A stretch of 40,827 bases of DNA, taken from the NCBI RefSeq assembly GCF_003034845.1, contig NZ_PZKC01000017.1:1-40827 (forward strand). Reading direction: 5' to 3'. The position numbers were made by a program, and so were the translations under genes. Positions 1 through 9,444 of this stretch are shown here, piece by piece; position 1 is the first letter of the stretch; every line of letters starts with the position of its first letter. Source of the DNA: Pseudothauera lacus (GTDB lineage: Bacteria; Pseudomonadota; Gammaproteobacteria; Burkholderiales; Rhodocyclaceae). Below the pieces are notes generated by a model. It had not been told where the DNA came from. It worked only from the letters and a program-made list of their open reading frames with translations, and ran no database searches.

Positions 1-129
1 GGTTTCGCTCCACGCTTCCTCCCCACACTCGGTCACCCTCATGCAGTTGCGCTTCGCTTCATTTGCCGTGGTCAGCTTATGGGAGGACTTCCACCTCCAA
101 AATCGCGCCCATGCTGGGCGCACAACGTG
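1..129. other. Unidentified segment with three small hairpins
   Basis: I see no convincing coding region here. Short inverted repeats follow each other: GGAGG/CCTCC (82-86 and 94-98), a perfect 7-bp stem GCGCCCA/TGGGCGC (105-111 and 115-121), and GCAC/GTGC (120-123 and 127-130). The strong rightward terminator directly after it suggests that some plus-strand gene or element ends here, with its body beyond the left edge. The composition resembles the tail of a repeated element, but I cannot name one. Confidence 0.3.
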
Positions 130-165
130 CGAAGGCCCGGTTCATGGAACCGGGCCTTCGTTTTT
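130..165 (+). terminator. Strong rho-independent terminator
   Basis: A perfect 14-bp stem (130-143 pairs with 147-160) has a 3-nt loop and is followed on the plus strand by five T residues (161-165). This is a classical intrinsic terminator for transcription entering from the left. On the minus strand the same hairpin lies just past the 6S RNA but lacks a following U-run, so it is at best a weak stop for that RNA. Confidence 0.75.
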
Positions 166-167
166 GG

Positions 168-347
168 CCCCCCGCCTGTGCCGTCTCCGCCGGGCATCCT
201 GAACCGGTGGTTCAGGGAGGTCGCGTTCCCACCGCTTCAGGCTCACCCGACTGGGGGCGCGCACACCGCGGCATTCAGGTCGGCAACCGAGTCTCTCGAC
301 TATTGGTTCAAGGAATCTACGACTTCGACGAACACTGCAGGGGATTG
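168..347 (-). ncRNA. ssrS: 6S RNA
   Basis: 6S RNA binds the sigma-70 RNA polymerase holoenzyme and regulates transcription in stationary phase. The minus-strand sequence immediately downstream of zapA carries recognisable landmarks. Its 5' arm has TGTTCG followed by CCTTGAACCAATAG, comparable to TGTTCG...CCCTGAGCCGATAT in E. coli. Its 3' arm has CCTGAACC...GGTTCAGG followed by a purine-rich GGCGGAGAC stretch. The length of about 180 nt matches the family, and zapA-ssrS is the usual gene order in beta- and gammaproteobacteria. The exact ends are estimated from the closing stem. No 5-formyltetrahydrofolate cyclo-ligase gene, the common next neighbour, is visible in the window. Confidence 0.8.
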
Positions 348-370
348 AACCTGCGACACACCTGACACGC

Positions 371-667
371 TCAGAACAGCTTTTCCTGCTGGGCGAGCAC
401 TCCATCGAGGCGTGCCGTCATGAATCCGATTCTACGCTTCGCGGCAGGCATGTCAAACCCTCCGGCACGCTGCTGCAGAAGATGTTCATGGACGAGATTG
501 AGCGCGGTCATGATGGCCAGGCGCTCGCCGGAGGAACCGGTCTTGCGCGCCACCTCGCCAAGGCGGTCGTCGAGCACGGCAACCGCCGCCAGCAGGCCCT
601 CGCGGTCTTCCGGCTTGCAGGAAACGTGGTATTCCTTGCCGAGCAGCTTGATGTCCAGGGTGTCCAT
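371..667 (-). CDS. zapA: Cell division protein ZapA
   Basis: This 98-residue protein fits ZapA, a small protein that bundles FtsZ filaments at the division ring. It starts with MDTLDIKLLGKEY, the beta-strand that opens ZapA proteins. A helical dimerisation region follows, with the family-typical AIMTALNLVHEHL segment (about residues 50-63), then a C-terminal coiled coil. Length is normal. It is followed by 6S RNA and preceded by a small coiled-coil gene at 678-872, an arrangement known from many proteobacteria. Confidence 0.93.
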   Translation of the reverse strand: MDTLDIKLLGKEYHVSCKPEDREGLLAAVAVLDDRLGEVARKTGSSGERLAIMTALNLVHEHLLQQRAGGFDMPAAKRRIGFMTARLDGVLAQQEKLF

Positions 668-677
668 GGCGGGGCGC

Positions 678-872
678 TCAGGCCTGTGGCAGCCTGGCGA
701 GCAGGCTTTCCAGTTTCTCGGTGGCCAGGCGCAGCTTCTCGCCCTGACTGCGGCTTTCCGCTTCGAGTCTGGCGAGGCGCGCGCGCAGGTCGCGGTTTTC
801 CGCCTTCACGCCTTCATGCAGGACGACGACCTGCTCGATGCGGCTTTCCAGTTGGGAGAGTTCTTCTTCCAT
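678..872 (-). CDS. Small ZapB-like coiled-coil protein (TIGR02449 type)
   Basis: This 64-residue protein is almost entirely heptad-like coiled coil (MEEELSQLESRIEQ, then LRARLARLEAESR). Small proteins of this kind sit directly upstream of zapA in many beta- and gammaproteobacteria and are classed as TIGR02449/ZapB-like, so a division-ring role is likely. I chose the ATG at 872; a TTG at 908 in the same frame would add 12 residues and overlap the end of cobQ. It is probably cotranscribed with zapA, with a 10-nt gap. Function is inferred from position and coiled-coil nature only. Confidence 0.75.
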   Translation of the reverse strand: MEEELSQLESRIEQVVVLHEGVKAENRDLRARLARLEAESRSQGEKLRLATEKLESLLARLPQA

Positions 873-904
873 GGCGGCGATGGTAGAGGGCGGCCCGATG
901 GCGG

Positions 905-2404
905 TCAAGCGCGCGCGCTGCGCAGCACGTCGGCAAGGCTGCCGCCCATGCAGCGGGCGAGGGTGTCGAGGTCGAGCGCAGCCTCCAGGCTGTCCGCCAG
1001 ACGGTCGAGATCGGCCTGGCGGCGGGCGGCAAGATCCACCTCCCCGGCGTCTGCGGCCCCCGCCCAGGCAAGGAGCGCCGCCAGCGCGGCGGGTTCGTCG
1101 AAAAGTCCATGAACATAGCTGCCCAGCACCTGACCGTCGTCGGACAGCGCTCCATCCTCGCGGCCATCACCGAGACGCAGCGCCGGGCGGGCGAGCGCAG
1201 CACCGCGCGACACCCCCATGTGAATCTCGTAACCGCGCACCGCTGCCGCCGCGCCCTGCAGACACAGTTCGCCGTCGACGTTGGCAAGCTGCTTCTCGGC
1301 CTCCAGCACGGTGTCCATGTCGAGCACGCCGAAACCTGCCGTCTCCCCGGCAAGCCCTTCCACGCCGGCAGGGTCGGCGAGCGTGCGCCCGAGCATCTGG
1401 AAGCCGCCGCAGATGCCGATCACCTTGCCGCCATAACGCAGGTGACGGCGCAACGCGCCCTCCCAGCCATGGGCGCGCAGCCACGCCAGATCGGCCTGCA
1501 CGCTCTTGGAGCCCGGCAGCACGATGAGGTCGGCGGGCGGAATGTCCTGTCCCGGACCCACCCAGCGGAAGTCGACCTGCGGATGCAGGCGCAGTGGATC
1601 GAGATCGGTGTGATTGGAAATGCGCGGATACACCGGCGCGATCACCCGCAACAGGGGGACGGCCTTGTCCACCCGGGCATCGCCGAGGGCGTCCTCGGCA
1701 TCCAGGAAAAGGCCGTGAAGATAGGGCAGCACGCCCAGCACGGGCCGCCCGGTGCGCGCCTCCAGCCAGTCCAGCCCGGGCTGCAGCAGGGCGATGTCGC
1801 CACGGAAACGGTTGATCACGAAACCTTTCACGCGCGCCTGCTCGGAGGGCGAGAGCAGTTCGAGGGTGCCTACCAGATGGGCGAAGACACCGCCGCGATC
1901 GATGTCGGCGACCAGGATCACCGGGCAATCGACAGCCTCGGCAAAACCCATGTTGGCAATGTCGCGGTCGCGCAGGTTGATCTCTGCCGGACTGCCGGCG
2001 CCCTCCACCAGCACGCACTCGTAGGCGTCAATGAGGCGCTGCCAGGACTCCAGCACCGCGGTGAAGGCGGTGGGTTTGTAGTCGTGGTAGGCGCGTGCAT
2101 TGAGGTTGGCAGCGACCTTGCCGTGGATGATGACCTGGGCACCGACGTCGCTCGCCGGTTTGAGCAGCACCGGGTTGAAATCCGTGTGCGGCACCAGACC
2201 CGCAGCCAGGGCCTGCAGGGCCTGGGCGCGGCCGATCTCACCGCCATCGGCGGTGACCGCGGAATTGAGCGCCATGTTCTGCGGCTTGAACGGCGCCACG
2301 CGCACGCCGCGGCGCGCCAGCAGGCGGCACAGTCCGGCGACCAGGGTGCTCTTGCCGGCATCGGAGGTGGTGCCCTGCACCATCAGGGTGGGTGTGCGCT
2401 GCAT
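905..2404 (-). CDS. cobQ: Cobyric acid synthase (adenosylcobyrinate amidotransferase)
   Basis: CobQ/CbiP amidates side chains b, d, e and g of adenosylcobyrinic acid a,c-diamide, using glutamine and ATP. The 499-residue protein has the N-terminal dethiobiotin-synthetase-like ATP domain with GTTSDAGKS at residues 11-19. It also has [10 protein letters not shown] near 39-48 and a C-terminal class I glutamine amidotransferase domain with the nucleophile Cys332 in [10 protein letters not shown] and a late GSYVHGLFD histidine. It is divergent from cbiB across only 86 bp, so the two halves of the pathway share a promoter region. I found no B12 riboswitch in that gap. Confidence 0.96.
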   Translation of the reverse strand: MQRTPTLMVQGTTSDAGKSTLVAGLCRLLARRGVRVAPFKPQNMALNSAVTADGGEIGRAQALQALAAGLVPHTDFNPVLLKPASDVGAQVIIHGKVAANLNARAYHDYKPTAFTAVLESWQRLIDAYECVLVEGAGSPAEINLRDRDIANMGFAEAVDCPVILVADIDRGGVFAHLVGTLELLSPSEQARVKGFVINRFRGDIALLQPGLDWLEARTGRPVLGVLPYLHGLFLDAEDALGDARVDKAVPLLRVIAPVYPRISNHTDLDPLRLHPQVDFRWVGPGQDIPPADLIVLPGSKSVQADLAWLRAHGWEGALRRHLRYGGKVIGICGGFQMLGRTLADPAGVEGLAGETAGFGVLDMDTVLEAEKQLANVDGELCLQGAAAAVRGYEIHMGVSRGAALARPALRLGDGREDGALSDDGQVLGSYVHGLFDEPAALAALLAWAGAADAGEVDLAARRQADLDRLADSLEAALDLDTLARCMGGSLADVLRSARA

Positions 2405-2490
2405 CGCGTAGAATCCGGGGTCCGAGTTTTCCTGTTCCCGTAAGGGTCGCTCCGCGCAGACGCTTCGCCTGCCGGGTGCGGGATTATCCC

Positions 2491-3459
2491 ATGTCCGCTG
2501 CCTCCGTCCTGCTCACCACTCTCCTTGCCAAATGCGCCGCGGGCATCGTCCTCGACCGTGCCCTTGGCGAACCGCGGCGCTGGCACCCGCTGGTCGGCTT
2601 CGGCCATCTCGCCAACTGGCTGGAAGGACGCCTCAATCGCGGCGGCGGTCCGGGGTTGCAGATGCTGCGCGGCAGCGTCGCATGGCTGCTCGCCGTACTG
2701 CCGTGGGTGGCGCTGGCGTGGCTGCTGCGCGACAGCCACCCCTACGCTCACTGGGTGGTGGACGTGCTGCTGCTGTGGTTCGCCCTCGGCGCGCGCAGCC
2801 TCTGCGAGCATGGCGAAGCCGTCGCCGCAGCGTTGGCGCACGGCGATCTGGACGCAGCGCGCACGCGCGTGGGCTGGATCGTCAGCCGCGACACGACGGC
2901 GCTGGACGCCGGGGAGGTCGCCCGCGCCGGCACCGAGTCGGTGCTGGAGAACGGCAACGACGCGGTCTTCGGCGCGCTGTTCTGGTTCATCGTCGCCGGC
3001 GGTGCCGGCGTCCTGCTGTTCCGTCTCGCCAACACCCTGGACGCCATGTGGGGCTACCGTAATGCGCGCTTCCTGTTCTTCGGCCGCGCTGCGGCACGCC
3101 TGGACGACGCCCTCAACTGGCTGCCCGCCCGCCTCACCGCGCTGACCTACGCCGTACTGGGCGACACCCGCCGCGCCCTGCGCTGCTGGCGCAGCCAGGC
3201 GCCACAGTGGGACAGCCCCAACGCCGGCCCGGTGATGGCTGCGGGCGCCGGCAGCCTCGCCGTCTGCCTGGGCGGCGTGGCCACCTATCATGGCCAGCGC
3301 GAAATCCGCCCGCAACTGGGTGAAGGACGCACCGCCGACGCCGGCAGCGTGCGCGCGGCAATCACCCTGGTCAGGCGCGGCCTGCTGCTGTGGCTGGCAG
3401 TGCTGGGCGTCAGCGCCCTGCTTGGCGCCCTTGCTGGCGGAGTCCTCGCCCATGCTTGA
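2491..3459 (+). CDS. cbiB: Adenosylcobinamide-phosphate synthase
   Basis: CbiB (also called CobD in the aerobic-pathway nomenclature) attaches aminopropanol phosphate to adenosylcobyric acid and is an integral membrane protein. The 322-residue product starts at ATG 2491; an upstream in-frame extension lacks family resemblance. It has the expected [21 protein letters not shown] opening motif (about residues 15-34), several hydrophobic segments, the central [21 protein letters not shown] region and [11 protein letters not shown]. Its last 8 bases overlap the start of the next gene, so the two are translationally coupled. The gene is sometimes labelled cobD. Confidence 0.94.
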   Translation: MSAASVLLTTLLAKCAAGIVLDRALGEPRRWHPLVGFGHLANWLEGRLNRGGGPGLQMLRGSVAWLLAVLPWVALAWLLRDSHPYAHWVVDVLLLWFALGARSLCEHGEAVAAALAHGDLDAARTRVGWIVSRDTTALDAGEVARAGTESVLENGNDAVFGALFWFIVAGGAGVLLFRLANTLDAMWGYRNARFLFFGRAAARLDDALNWLPARLTALTYAVLGDTRRALRCWRSQAPQWDSPNAGPVMAAGAGSLAVCLGGVATYHGQREIRPQLGEGRTADAGSVRAAITLVRRGLLLWLAVLGVSALLGALAGGVLAHA

Positions 3460-4459
3460 GCACGGCGGCCGTCTGCGCGCTGCCGCGAGGCAGTACGGCA
3501 TCGCCATCGAGGCCTGGGTCGACCTGTCCACAGGCATCAACCCTTGCGGCTGGCCGGTGCCCCCCCTTCCCGCAGCGCTGTGGCAGCGCCTTCCCGAGGA
3601 CGACGACGGCCTCATCGAGGCTGCCACTGACTACTACGGCAGCGCGCATATGCTTGCGGTGGCGGGCTCACAGGCCGCCATCCAGACCCTGCCGGCAGTG
3701 CTGCCAGGAACCAGCGTGGCCATCCTCGCGCCCACCTATGCCGAACACCCCCACGCCTGGCGGGGGTGCCGCCCGCGTGTGCTGGGCGCCAGCGAGGTCG
3801 ATGCGGCGGCGGGAAATGTCGACGTGCTGGTGGTCGTCAACCCCAACAATCCCACGGGCACAGTGTTCGAGCGCAACCGTGTCCTTGCTTGGCTGGCACG
3901 CCAGCAGGCGCGCGGCGGCTGGCTGGTGGTGGACGAAGCATTCATGGACTGCACCCCTGCCCACAGCATTGCCGACCACGGCGGCACCGCGGGGCTGGTG
4001 GTACTGCGTTCGCTGGGCAAGTTCTTCGGCCTCGCCGGCGCCCGCGTCGGCTTCATCCTCGCACCGCTGCAGCTTCGCCTGGCGCTCGCCGAACGCCTCG
4101 GCCCCTGGGCGCTGAGCGGTCCGGCGCGTGAAGTCGCCCGCCTCGCCCTCGCCGACCGCGCCTGGCAGGAAACGAGCCGCCACCAGCTTGCAGCCGCCGG
4201 CGAGCGCCTGCACGCCATGCTGCAACACCGGCTCGGCGGCAACTGGACGGGAACGGCGCTGTTCCGCTGGCAGCAGCGCCACGACGCTGCCGCCGTACAT
4301 GAGGCCCTCGCCCGTCAGGGCATCCTCGTTCGCCTCTTTGCCGAGAATCCGGCGCTGCGCTTCGGCCTGCCTGCCGACGAGCATGCCTGGCAACGCCTCG
4401 ACGACGCCTTGCGCACCATCGCCTCACTTACCCACCACAACAGCCCCTCGGTACCATGA
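3452..4459 (+). CDS. cobD: Threonine-phosphate decarboxylase (PLP, aminotransferase fold)
   Basis: This enzyme makes (R)-1-amino-2-propanol phosphate from L-threonine phosphate, the substrate used by the CbiB product. The 335-residue protein is a class I/II PLP-fold enzyme. It has [13 protein letters not shown] at the start, [21 protein letters not shown] near the middle, DEAFMD, and the PLP lysine in [14 protein letters not shown]. Start ATG 3452 lies inside the 3' end of cbiB. Its own stop overlaps the btuF start by 4 nt (ATGA), giving a tight three-gene operon. Naming is ambiguous: Salmonella calls it cobD and Pseudomonas cobC. Confidence 0.9.
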   Translation: MLEHGGRLRAAARQYGIAIEAWVDLSTGINPCGWPVPPLPAALWQRLPEDDDGLIEAATDYYGSAHMLAVAGSQAAIQTLPAVLPGTSVAILAPTYAEHPHAWRGCRPRVLGASEVDAAAGNVDVLVVVNPNNPTGTVFERNRVLAWLARQQARGGWLVVDEAFMDCTPAHSIADHGGTAGLVVLRSLGKFFGLAGARVGFILAPLQLRLALAERLGPWALSGPAREVARLALADRAWQETSRHQLAAAGERLHAMLQHRLGGNWTGTALFRWQQRHDAAAVHEALARQGILVRLFAENPALRFGLPADEHAWQRLDDALRTIASLTHHNSPSVP

Positions 4460-5373
4460 CGACACGCTACAGACTGCGCACCACCCTGTCCGCAACCGCT
4501 GCGGCACTCGCCCTGCTGCTCGCGCACGGCGCGGCAGCCCAGATCAGCATCATCGACGATACCGGTCGCGAGGTGACGCTGCCACGCCCTGCGCAGCGTA
4601 TCGTCAGCCTCGCACCCCATCTCACCGAGGTCTTGTTCGCCGCCGGCGCGGGCCCCCAGGTAGTCGGCGTGGTGGCCTACAGCGACTACCCTGAAGAGGC
4701 TGCGCGCCTGCCCCAGGTGGGCGGCTACACCAGCATCGACCTCGAAGCCGTGGTCGCCCTGCGCCCCGACCTGGTGGTGGCATGGGCCAGCGGCAATCGC
4801 GCGGCCAACATCGACGGGTTGCGCGCACTGGGCATCGCGGTGTATCTCAACGAGCCCCGCCGCATGGAAGACGTCGCCCGCAGCCTGGAGAACATTGGCC
4901 AGCTCGCCGGCACCGGCGCACAGGCCCGCGCCGCCGCGACCGCCTTTCGCGAGCGCCGTGCCGCACTGGCTGCGCGCTACAGCGAACGCCCGCCGGTACG
5001 CATGTTCTATCAGATCTGGGACCAACCGCTGATGACCATCAACGGCCAGCATCTGATCAGCGACGCGATCCGGCTGTGCGGCGGCGAGAACGTCTTCGCC
5101 GATCTGCCGCAGATCGCCCCTACCGTGGGCATGGAAGCGGTACTCGCGGCGGATCCGGAAGTGGTCGTCGCCAGCGGCATGGGCGAAGCCCGCCCGGAGT
5201 GGCTGGAGCAGTGGAAACGCTGGCCCGCCCTGCACGCCACCCGCGCCGACAATCTCTACTTCATCCCGCCACAGCTGATACAGCGTCACACCCCGCGCCT
5301 GCTCGAAGGCGCGACGCAGTTGTGTGAGTTCCTGGAAAGGGCGCGCACGCGGCGCGGCGCAGAGGCAAGGTAG
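4456..5373 (+). CDS. btuF: Periplasmic cobalamin-binding protein (BtuF-like)
   Basis: This 305-residue substrate-binding protein would deliver vitamin B12 or cobinamide to a BtuCD-type importer. It has a signal peptide of about 28 residues ending in an Ala-rich AHGAAAQ stretch. It then shows the helical-backbone binding-protein pattern: DDTGREVTLPRPAQRIVSLAPHLTE in the first lobe and GMEAVLAADPEVVVASG in the second. No btuC or btuD lies nearby, so the membrane partners must be elsewhere. Linkage to cbiB and cobD supports a B12 substrate rather than iron-siderophore. Confidence 0.87.
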   Translation: MTTRYRLRTTLSATAAALALLLAHGAAAQISIIDDTGREVTLPRPAQRIVSLAPHLTEVLFAAGAGPQVVGVVAYSDYPEEAARLPQVGGYTSIDLEAVVALRPDLVVAWASGNRAANIDGLRALGIAVYLNEPRRMEDVARSLENIGQLAGTGAQARAAATAFRERRAALAARYSERPPVRMFYQIWDQPLMTINGQHLISDAIRLCGGENVFADLPQIAPTVGMEAVLAADPEVVVASGMGEARPEWLEQWKRWPALHATRADNLYFIPPQLIQRHTPRLLEGATQLCEFLERARTRRGAEAR

Positions 5374-5375
5374 CA

Positions 5376-5393
5376 GCGCAGGCAGTCCTGCGC
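5376..5393. terminator. Hairpin between convergent btuF and the M48 protease gene
   Basis: A perfect 7-bp stem GCGCAGG/CCTGCGC with a CAGT loop starts 2 nt after the btuF stop and ends 5 nt before the stop of the convergent gene. There is no T-run on either side, so it is a candidate bidirectional terminator by position and structure only. Confidence 0.45.
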
Positions 5394-5398
5394 CGCAA

Positions 5399-6604
5399 TC
5401 ACACCATCTGTGTGGGTATCGGCGCCGGCATCGGGTCGACCTTGCCCATCGCTTCGCGCGCGGCGCGGCGGCGGGCACTGCGCGACAGGCGGTAGGCCTG
5501 CTTCCACGCCGACTCGGAGCGCTCCCACCAGTCGCGGTCAAAGATCCACGCCAGGCGCGGCAACAGGGCGGAGAGGTAGTGCGAAGCGGCGGAAGGGCCG
5601 ACGGTGGCCGTCTGCCCGGCCTCCACACGCATCGCCCGCAGGCGCTCGGCCGGGGTCGGATGCAGGCTGGCGGCGTCGCCTTCGGCACCACCGCAGAAGC
5701 CGGCATTCATGCCGGTAACCTCGTGAAAGCCGGCCGCCACGCCGAGCCCCATCTCGCGGAAGGGGCGGATGCTCGGCTGTGCCGACGACTCGCACTGCGC
5801 CAGCACCTTGGGCCAGTAATCCTCGCGCAGGAAGCGGTCCTTCAGCGAAACCTCGATCAAGGCCTCGGCGAGCAGTCCGCGGCCGACCAGACGCGCCGCC
5901 GAGGCATCGGCCTCGAACTCCTCCAGCCGGGACAGGCGCAGCATGCGCAGGGTGTAGTTGCCGGAAGCCGCCGCATCGAGCCAGCCTGCAAAGGCGGGGA
6001 AGAGGTAGGAGACGTGGTCGAGCACGCGCATCCACCACGCCCGCAGGTGGGCACCGATGGCGCCCAGGCCACGGCGCTGCATGCTCAGGTGGCCGAACTC
6101 GTGTGCCAGCACGGCGAGAAACTGTCGCCGCGACAGGCAATGCACCAGCGGCAGACCGATCATCAGGTGGGTTTCGATGGGACCGATCCAGCCGTAGCGC
6201 GGGCGCTGCATCACCGCCGCGTTCATCTCGTCGGTAATCCACACGCCGTCGAGCGGCGCGGCCCCCATGCGACGACCAACCTCGTTGATGCGGTAATGGA
6301 GGGCTTCGGCCTCATCGGGCGCCAGCCATACCCCGGCCGGCGGGGGCGGCGAGAGCATCAGCAGGCGCACCAGCACCAAACCGAACGCCGCCACCATCAG
6401 GGCCAGCGCAGCCCAGCCGAGGGTTTCGGCAAACGATGGGGCGATCAGCGCCTGCCCGCCAAGACGCCACACCGCTCCTGCAACGACGGCAAGCAGGAGC
6501 AGCAGACCGACGAGGGCAGCGCCAGCCACCATTCCCAGGCGACGCGCCAAGCGCACGCGCAGCGAGCCGATGCGGGAAGATTCGGAGCTGGCGGAAGCGC
6601 GCAT
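5399..6604 (-). CDS. M48-family membrane zinc metalloprotease
   Basis: This 401-residue protein carries the zinc-protease motif HEFGH at residues 168-172, and a downstream EEFEADA segment near 228-234 can supply the third zinc ligand. Two hydrophobic segments (about residues 24-48 and 62-84) anchor it in the inner membrane ahead of the catalytic domain. Members of M48 such as HtpX and BepA act in envelope protein quality control. The neighbour rpoH suggests a stress context, but the genes are separated by 136 bp and may be independent. It is a long M48 relative and not clearly HtpX. Substrate is unknown. Confidence 0.85.
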   Translation of the reverse strand: MRASASSESSRIGSLRVRLARRLGMVAGAALVGLLLLLAVVAGAVWRLGGQALIAPSFAETLGWAALALMVAAFGLVLVRLLMLSPPPPAGVWLAPDEAEALHYRINEVGRRMGAAPLDGVWITDEMNAAVMQRPRYGWIGPIETHLMIGLPLVHCLSRRQFLAVLAHEFGHLSMQRRGLGAIGAHLRAWWMRVLDHVSYLFPAFAGWLDAAASGNYTLRMLRLSRLEEFEADASAARLVGRGLLAEALIEVSLKDRFLREDYWPKVLAQCESSAQPSIRPFREMGLGVAAGFHEVTGMNAGFCGGAEGDAASLHPTPAERLRAMRVEAGQTATVGPSAASHYLSALLPRLAWIFDRDWWERSESAWKQAYRLSRSARRRAAREAMGKVDPMPAPIPTQMV

Positions 6605-6664
6605 GGGAAATCACCCTGGGAAGAGTTTGGCAGTGCACCATAGTCTAGGCCAGGGCGAGCAGTT

Positions 6665-6689
6665 TTGAGCCAAATCAAATTTGACTCAG
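6665..6689. promoter_or_regulatory. Inverted repeat / FNR-like box upstream of the M48 protease
   Basis: The gap between rpoH and the protease gene holds the imperfect inverted repeat TGAGCCAAAT-CAA-ATTTGACTCA (6667-6689), 10-nt arms with one mismatch. Overlapping it, TTGAG-CCAA-ATCAA (6665-6678) differs at one base from the FNR/ANR consensus TTGAT-N4-ATCAA. It lies 61 nt upstream of the protease start, a plausible operator position. There is no U-run, so it does not look like an rpoH terminator. Confidence 0.3.
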
Positions 6690-6740
6690 TTATTTCAGCA
6701 AATGCTGATCGACTAGCCCCCGCCTCAGAAGCGCACTGCT

Positions 6741-7592
<852 letters not shown>

Positions 7593-7618
7593 GTGCGTCA
7601 TTCCTCCTTGGGGCGATT

Positions 7619-7645
7619 TTAGCACTCTGGCGATGAGAGTGCTAA
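7619..7645. promoter_or_regulatory. CIRCE element (HrcA operator) in front of rpoH
   Basis: The sequence TTAGCACTC-N9-GAGTGCTAA is a perfect copy of the CIRCE consensus, the binding site of the HrcA repressor. It ends 27 nt upstream of the chosen rpoH start, in the gap between rpoH and the upstream ABC gene. A CIRCE here means that the sigma-32 gene itself would be derepressed when GroEL is titrated by unfolded protein. Confidence 0.95.
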
Positions 7646-7658
7646 AGGGAGAAATGGT

Positions 7659-8585
7659 TCAGCCCTGTCCCGGGACCTCGGCCACCGGCTTGAGGGCACC
7701 TTCGAGCACCTGAAAGAACACCGTTTCCAGGGACATCGCCGGCTTCACCGTGACGATGCGCCCACCACCGTCCTGCAGGCGGGCGATGAAGGCCGGCAGA
7801 TCGGCCTGCGCCAGTTCCTGCTCGAACTCGCCACTGCGGATGCTGCTCGCCGCCTCGCCCAGCGCCGCCGCAGCCTGGTAGCGGACCAGATAGCGGTCGG
7901 CGCGCTCGGCTACCAACTCATGCGGTGCCCGCGTGGTGATCAGCTCACCGCGGTGAATGAAGCCGAAACGGTCGGCGATGCGCTCGACGTCGTGCAGCAC
8001 GTGGGAGGTGAGGAAAATCGCCCCGCCGTCGCGCTTGTAATTGGCGAGGATATCGACGACATCCTTGCGCCCCACCGGATCGAGCCCGGAAAGCGGCTCG
8101 TCGAGCACCAGCAGGCGCGGGCTGACCACCATCGCATGAGCCAGCGCAACACGCTGCACGTTGCCCTTCGACAACTGCCGGACCGCCCTCTTGGCATATT
8201 CGGCCACCGAGAAGCGCTCCAGCCACTGCATGCACCAGGCTTCGCGGTCGTCGCGGCGGATGCCGTACATGTCCAGCGCCATGCGCAGGATCTCCAGCGG
8301 CGTGAACTGCTCGTACAGTGCCGGCGCCTCCGGCACATAGGCCACGCCACGGCGCGCCGCCGCCTCGCGGGCGGAAACGCCGTACAGCCTGACCTCGCCG
8401 TCATAGTCGTCGATGACGTCGAGCATGACCTTGATGGTAGTGGACTTGCCGGCGCCGTTCGGGCCTACGAAACCGAAGACTTCACCTTCGCTCACGGTGA
8501 AGCTGACGTCGCGCAAAGCCTGCACGGTGCGTCCCTTGCTGCGGAAGGTCTTGCTGACCGAACGGAATTCGAGCGCGAGGCTCAT
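7659..8585 (-). CDS. ABC transporter ATP-binding protein
   Basis: The 308-residue ATPase has Walker A GPNGAGKST (about residues 40-48), Q-loop region YVPEAPALYEQFT, signature LSKGNVQR (a variant of LSGGQ), Walker B LLVLDEPLSG and the switch histidine in LTSHVLHD. A C-terminal extension of about 90 residues is typical of ABC-2 exporter ATPases of the CcmA/NosF/gliding type. It pairs with the permease at 9445-10254. It overlaps the preceding 8582-9439 gene by 4 nt. Substrate cannot be told. Confidence 0.9.
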   Translation of the reverse strand: MSLALEFRSVSKTFRSKGRTVQALRDVSFTVSEGEVFGFVGPNGAGKSTTIKVMLDVIDDYDGEVRLYGVSAREAAARRGVAYVPEAPALYEQFTPLEILRMALDMYGIRRDDREAWCMQWLERFSVAEYAKRAVRQLSKGNVQRVALAHAMVVSPRLLVLDEPLSGLDPVGRKDVVDILANYKRDGGAIFLTSHVLHDVERIADRFGFIHRGELITTRAPHELVAERADRYLVRYQAAAALGEAASSIRSGEFEQELAQADLPAFIARLQDGGGRIVTVKPAMSLETVFFQVLEGALKPVAEVPGQG

Positions 8586-9439
8586 CGCATCCTCTCCATG
8601 CCGGGAATCCTGATCTCACGCAGACGGAAGTGCCCGTCCACAAACTCGTAGCCCAGACGCAGCGGATCCTGCGGGAAGGCATCCAGAATACCCTCCTGCA
8701 GCAAGGCTTGCGGCTGAACCAAGGCCTTCCCGGTCAGCGCCTCGTAACGCGCCTGCGCTTCACGGAGGGTGAGCAGCCCCTGCAGGCGGCCAATACGCTT
8801 GGTCAGCATCTCGCGCAGACGTTCATCGGCAACCTGCTCGCGTTCATGCTCCAGAAATGTCAGCGCCGCGCGGCCATCGGCAAACTCACCGGCCTCGATC
8901 ATGATGCCGACGTTGCGCATCGATGCCGCATTGTGCGGATCGCGCGCCCGTTCCGCCGCCATCTCCAACGCTGCGCGGGCCGCGCCGGCATCGCGGTTGA
9001 AAAACCACAGATTGAAGCCGTAGAAGAACGCCGGAAACTCATCCCAGCGCCGACACGCGACCGCCCTGCGCAGGACGTCCAGCCCCTCTCCCGGCGCACC
9101 ACCCCAGGACAGCATGGCGTTGGCCACATAGTAGTTGTCTTCGTTGCAGGGATTGAGCTGCGCCACCACGCGGTGAGCGCGGATGCGGTAAGAGGCACTC
9201 GCTGCCGCATTGCGCGGGTCGTCATCGGCCGTCGCCATGACCCTGATGGTCTCGAAATTGGCGGCAAGATAAGGGTCTCCCGCCGCCAGCACGATCTGCA
9301 CCGGAGCGGAAAACACCACGCGATCAGCAACAGCCGGCCGCGGCGCGGGCAGGGCTCCGCCCCGCCCGAGCACCAGGGCCAGGAACAAAGCCGCTGCAAC
9401 CACTGCCAGCATCAAGGAGTTGAAGCCGCGCACAAGCAT
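8582..9439 (-). CDS. Membrane-anchored helical-repeat protein of an ABC operon
   Basis: This 285-residue protein of unknown family starts with a single hydrophobic segment (about residues 8-26), then an outward domain with alpha-helical, TPR-like periodicity. Examples are the stretches around NEDNYYVANAMLSWGG, GLDVLRRAVACRRWDEF, and ARAALEMAAERARDPHNAASMRN. The ATG at 9439 was chosen because it directly precedes the hydrophobic anchor and lies 5 nt after the permease stop. It is sandwiched between the permease and ATPase genes with a 4-nt overlap to the latter, so it is probably an accessory subunit of that transporter. Function is not known. Confidence 0.7.
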   Translation of the reverse strand: MLVRGFNSLMLAVVAAALFLALVLGRGGALPAPRPAVADRVVFSAPVQIVLAAGDPYLAANFETIRVMATADDDPRNAAASASYRIRAHRVVAQLNPCNEDNYYVANAMLSWGGAPGEGLDVLRRAVACRRWDEFPAFFYGFNLWFFNRDAGAARAALEMAAERARDPHNAASMRNVGIMIEAGEFADGRAALTFLEHEREQVADERLREMLTKRIGRLQGLLTLREAQARYEALTGKALVQPQALLQEGILDAFPQDPLRLGYEFVDGHFRLREIRIPGMERMR

Positions 9440-9444
9440 CTTCT

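Noticed and set aside
1109-2443. Long open plus-strand frame opposite cobQ
   Set aside because: It is the antisense of a clear cobQ gene in GC-rich DNA and has no family resemblance or ribosome site.
2405-2490. Possible cobalamin riboswitch between cobQ and cbiB
   Set aside because: The gap is only 86 bp and lacks the B12 box (GCCACTG) and the other conserved elements of a riboswitch of about 200 nt.
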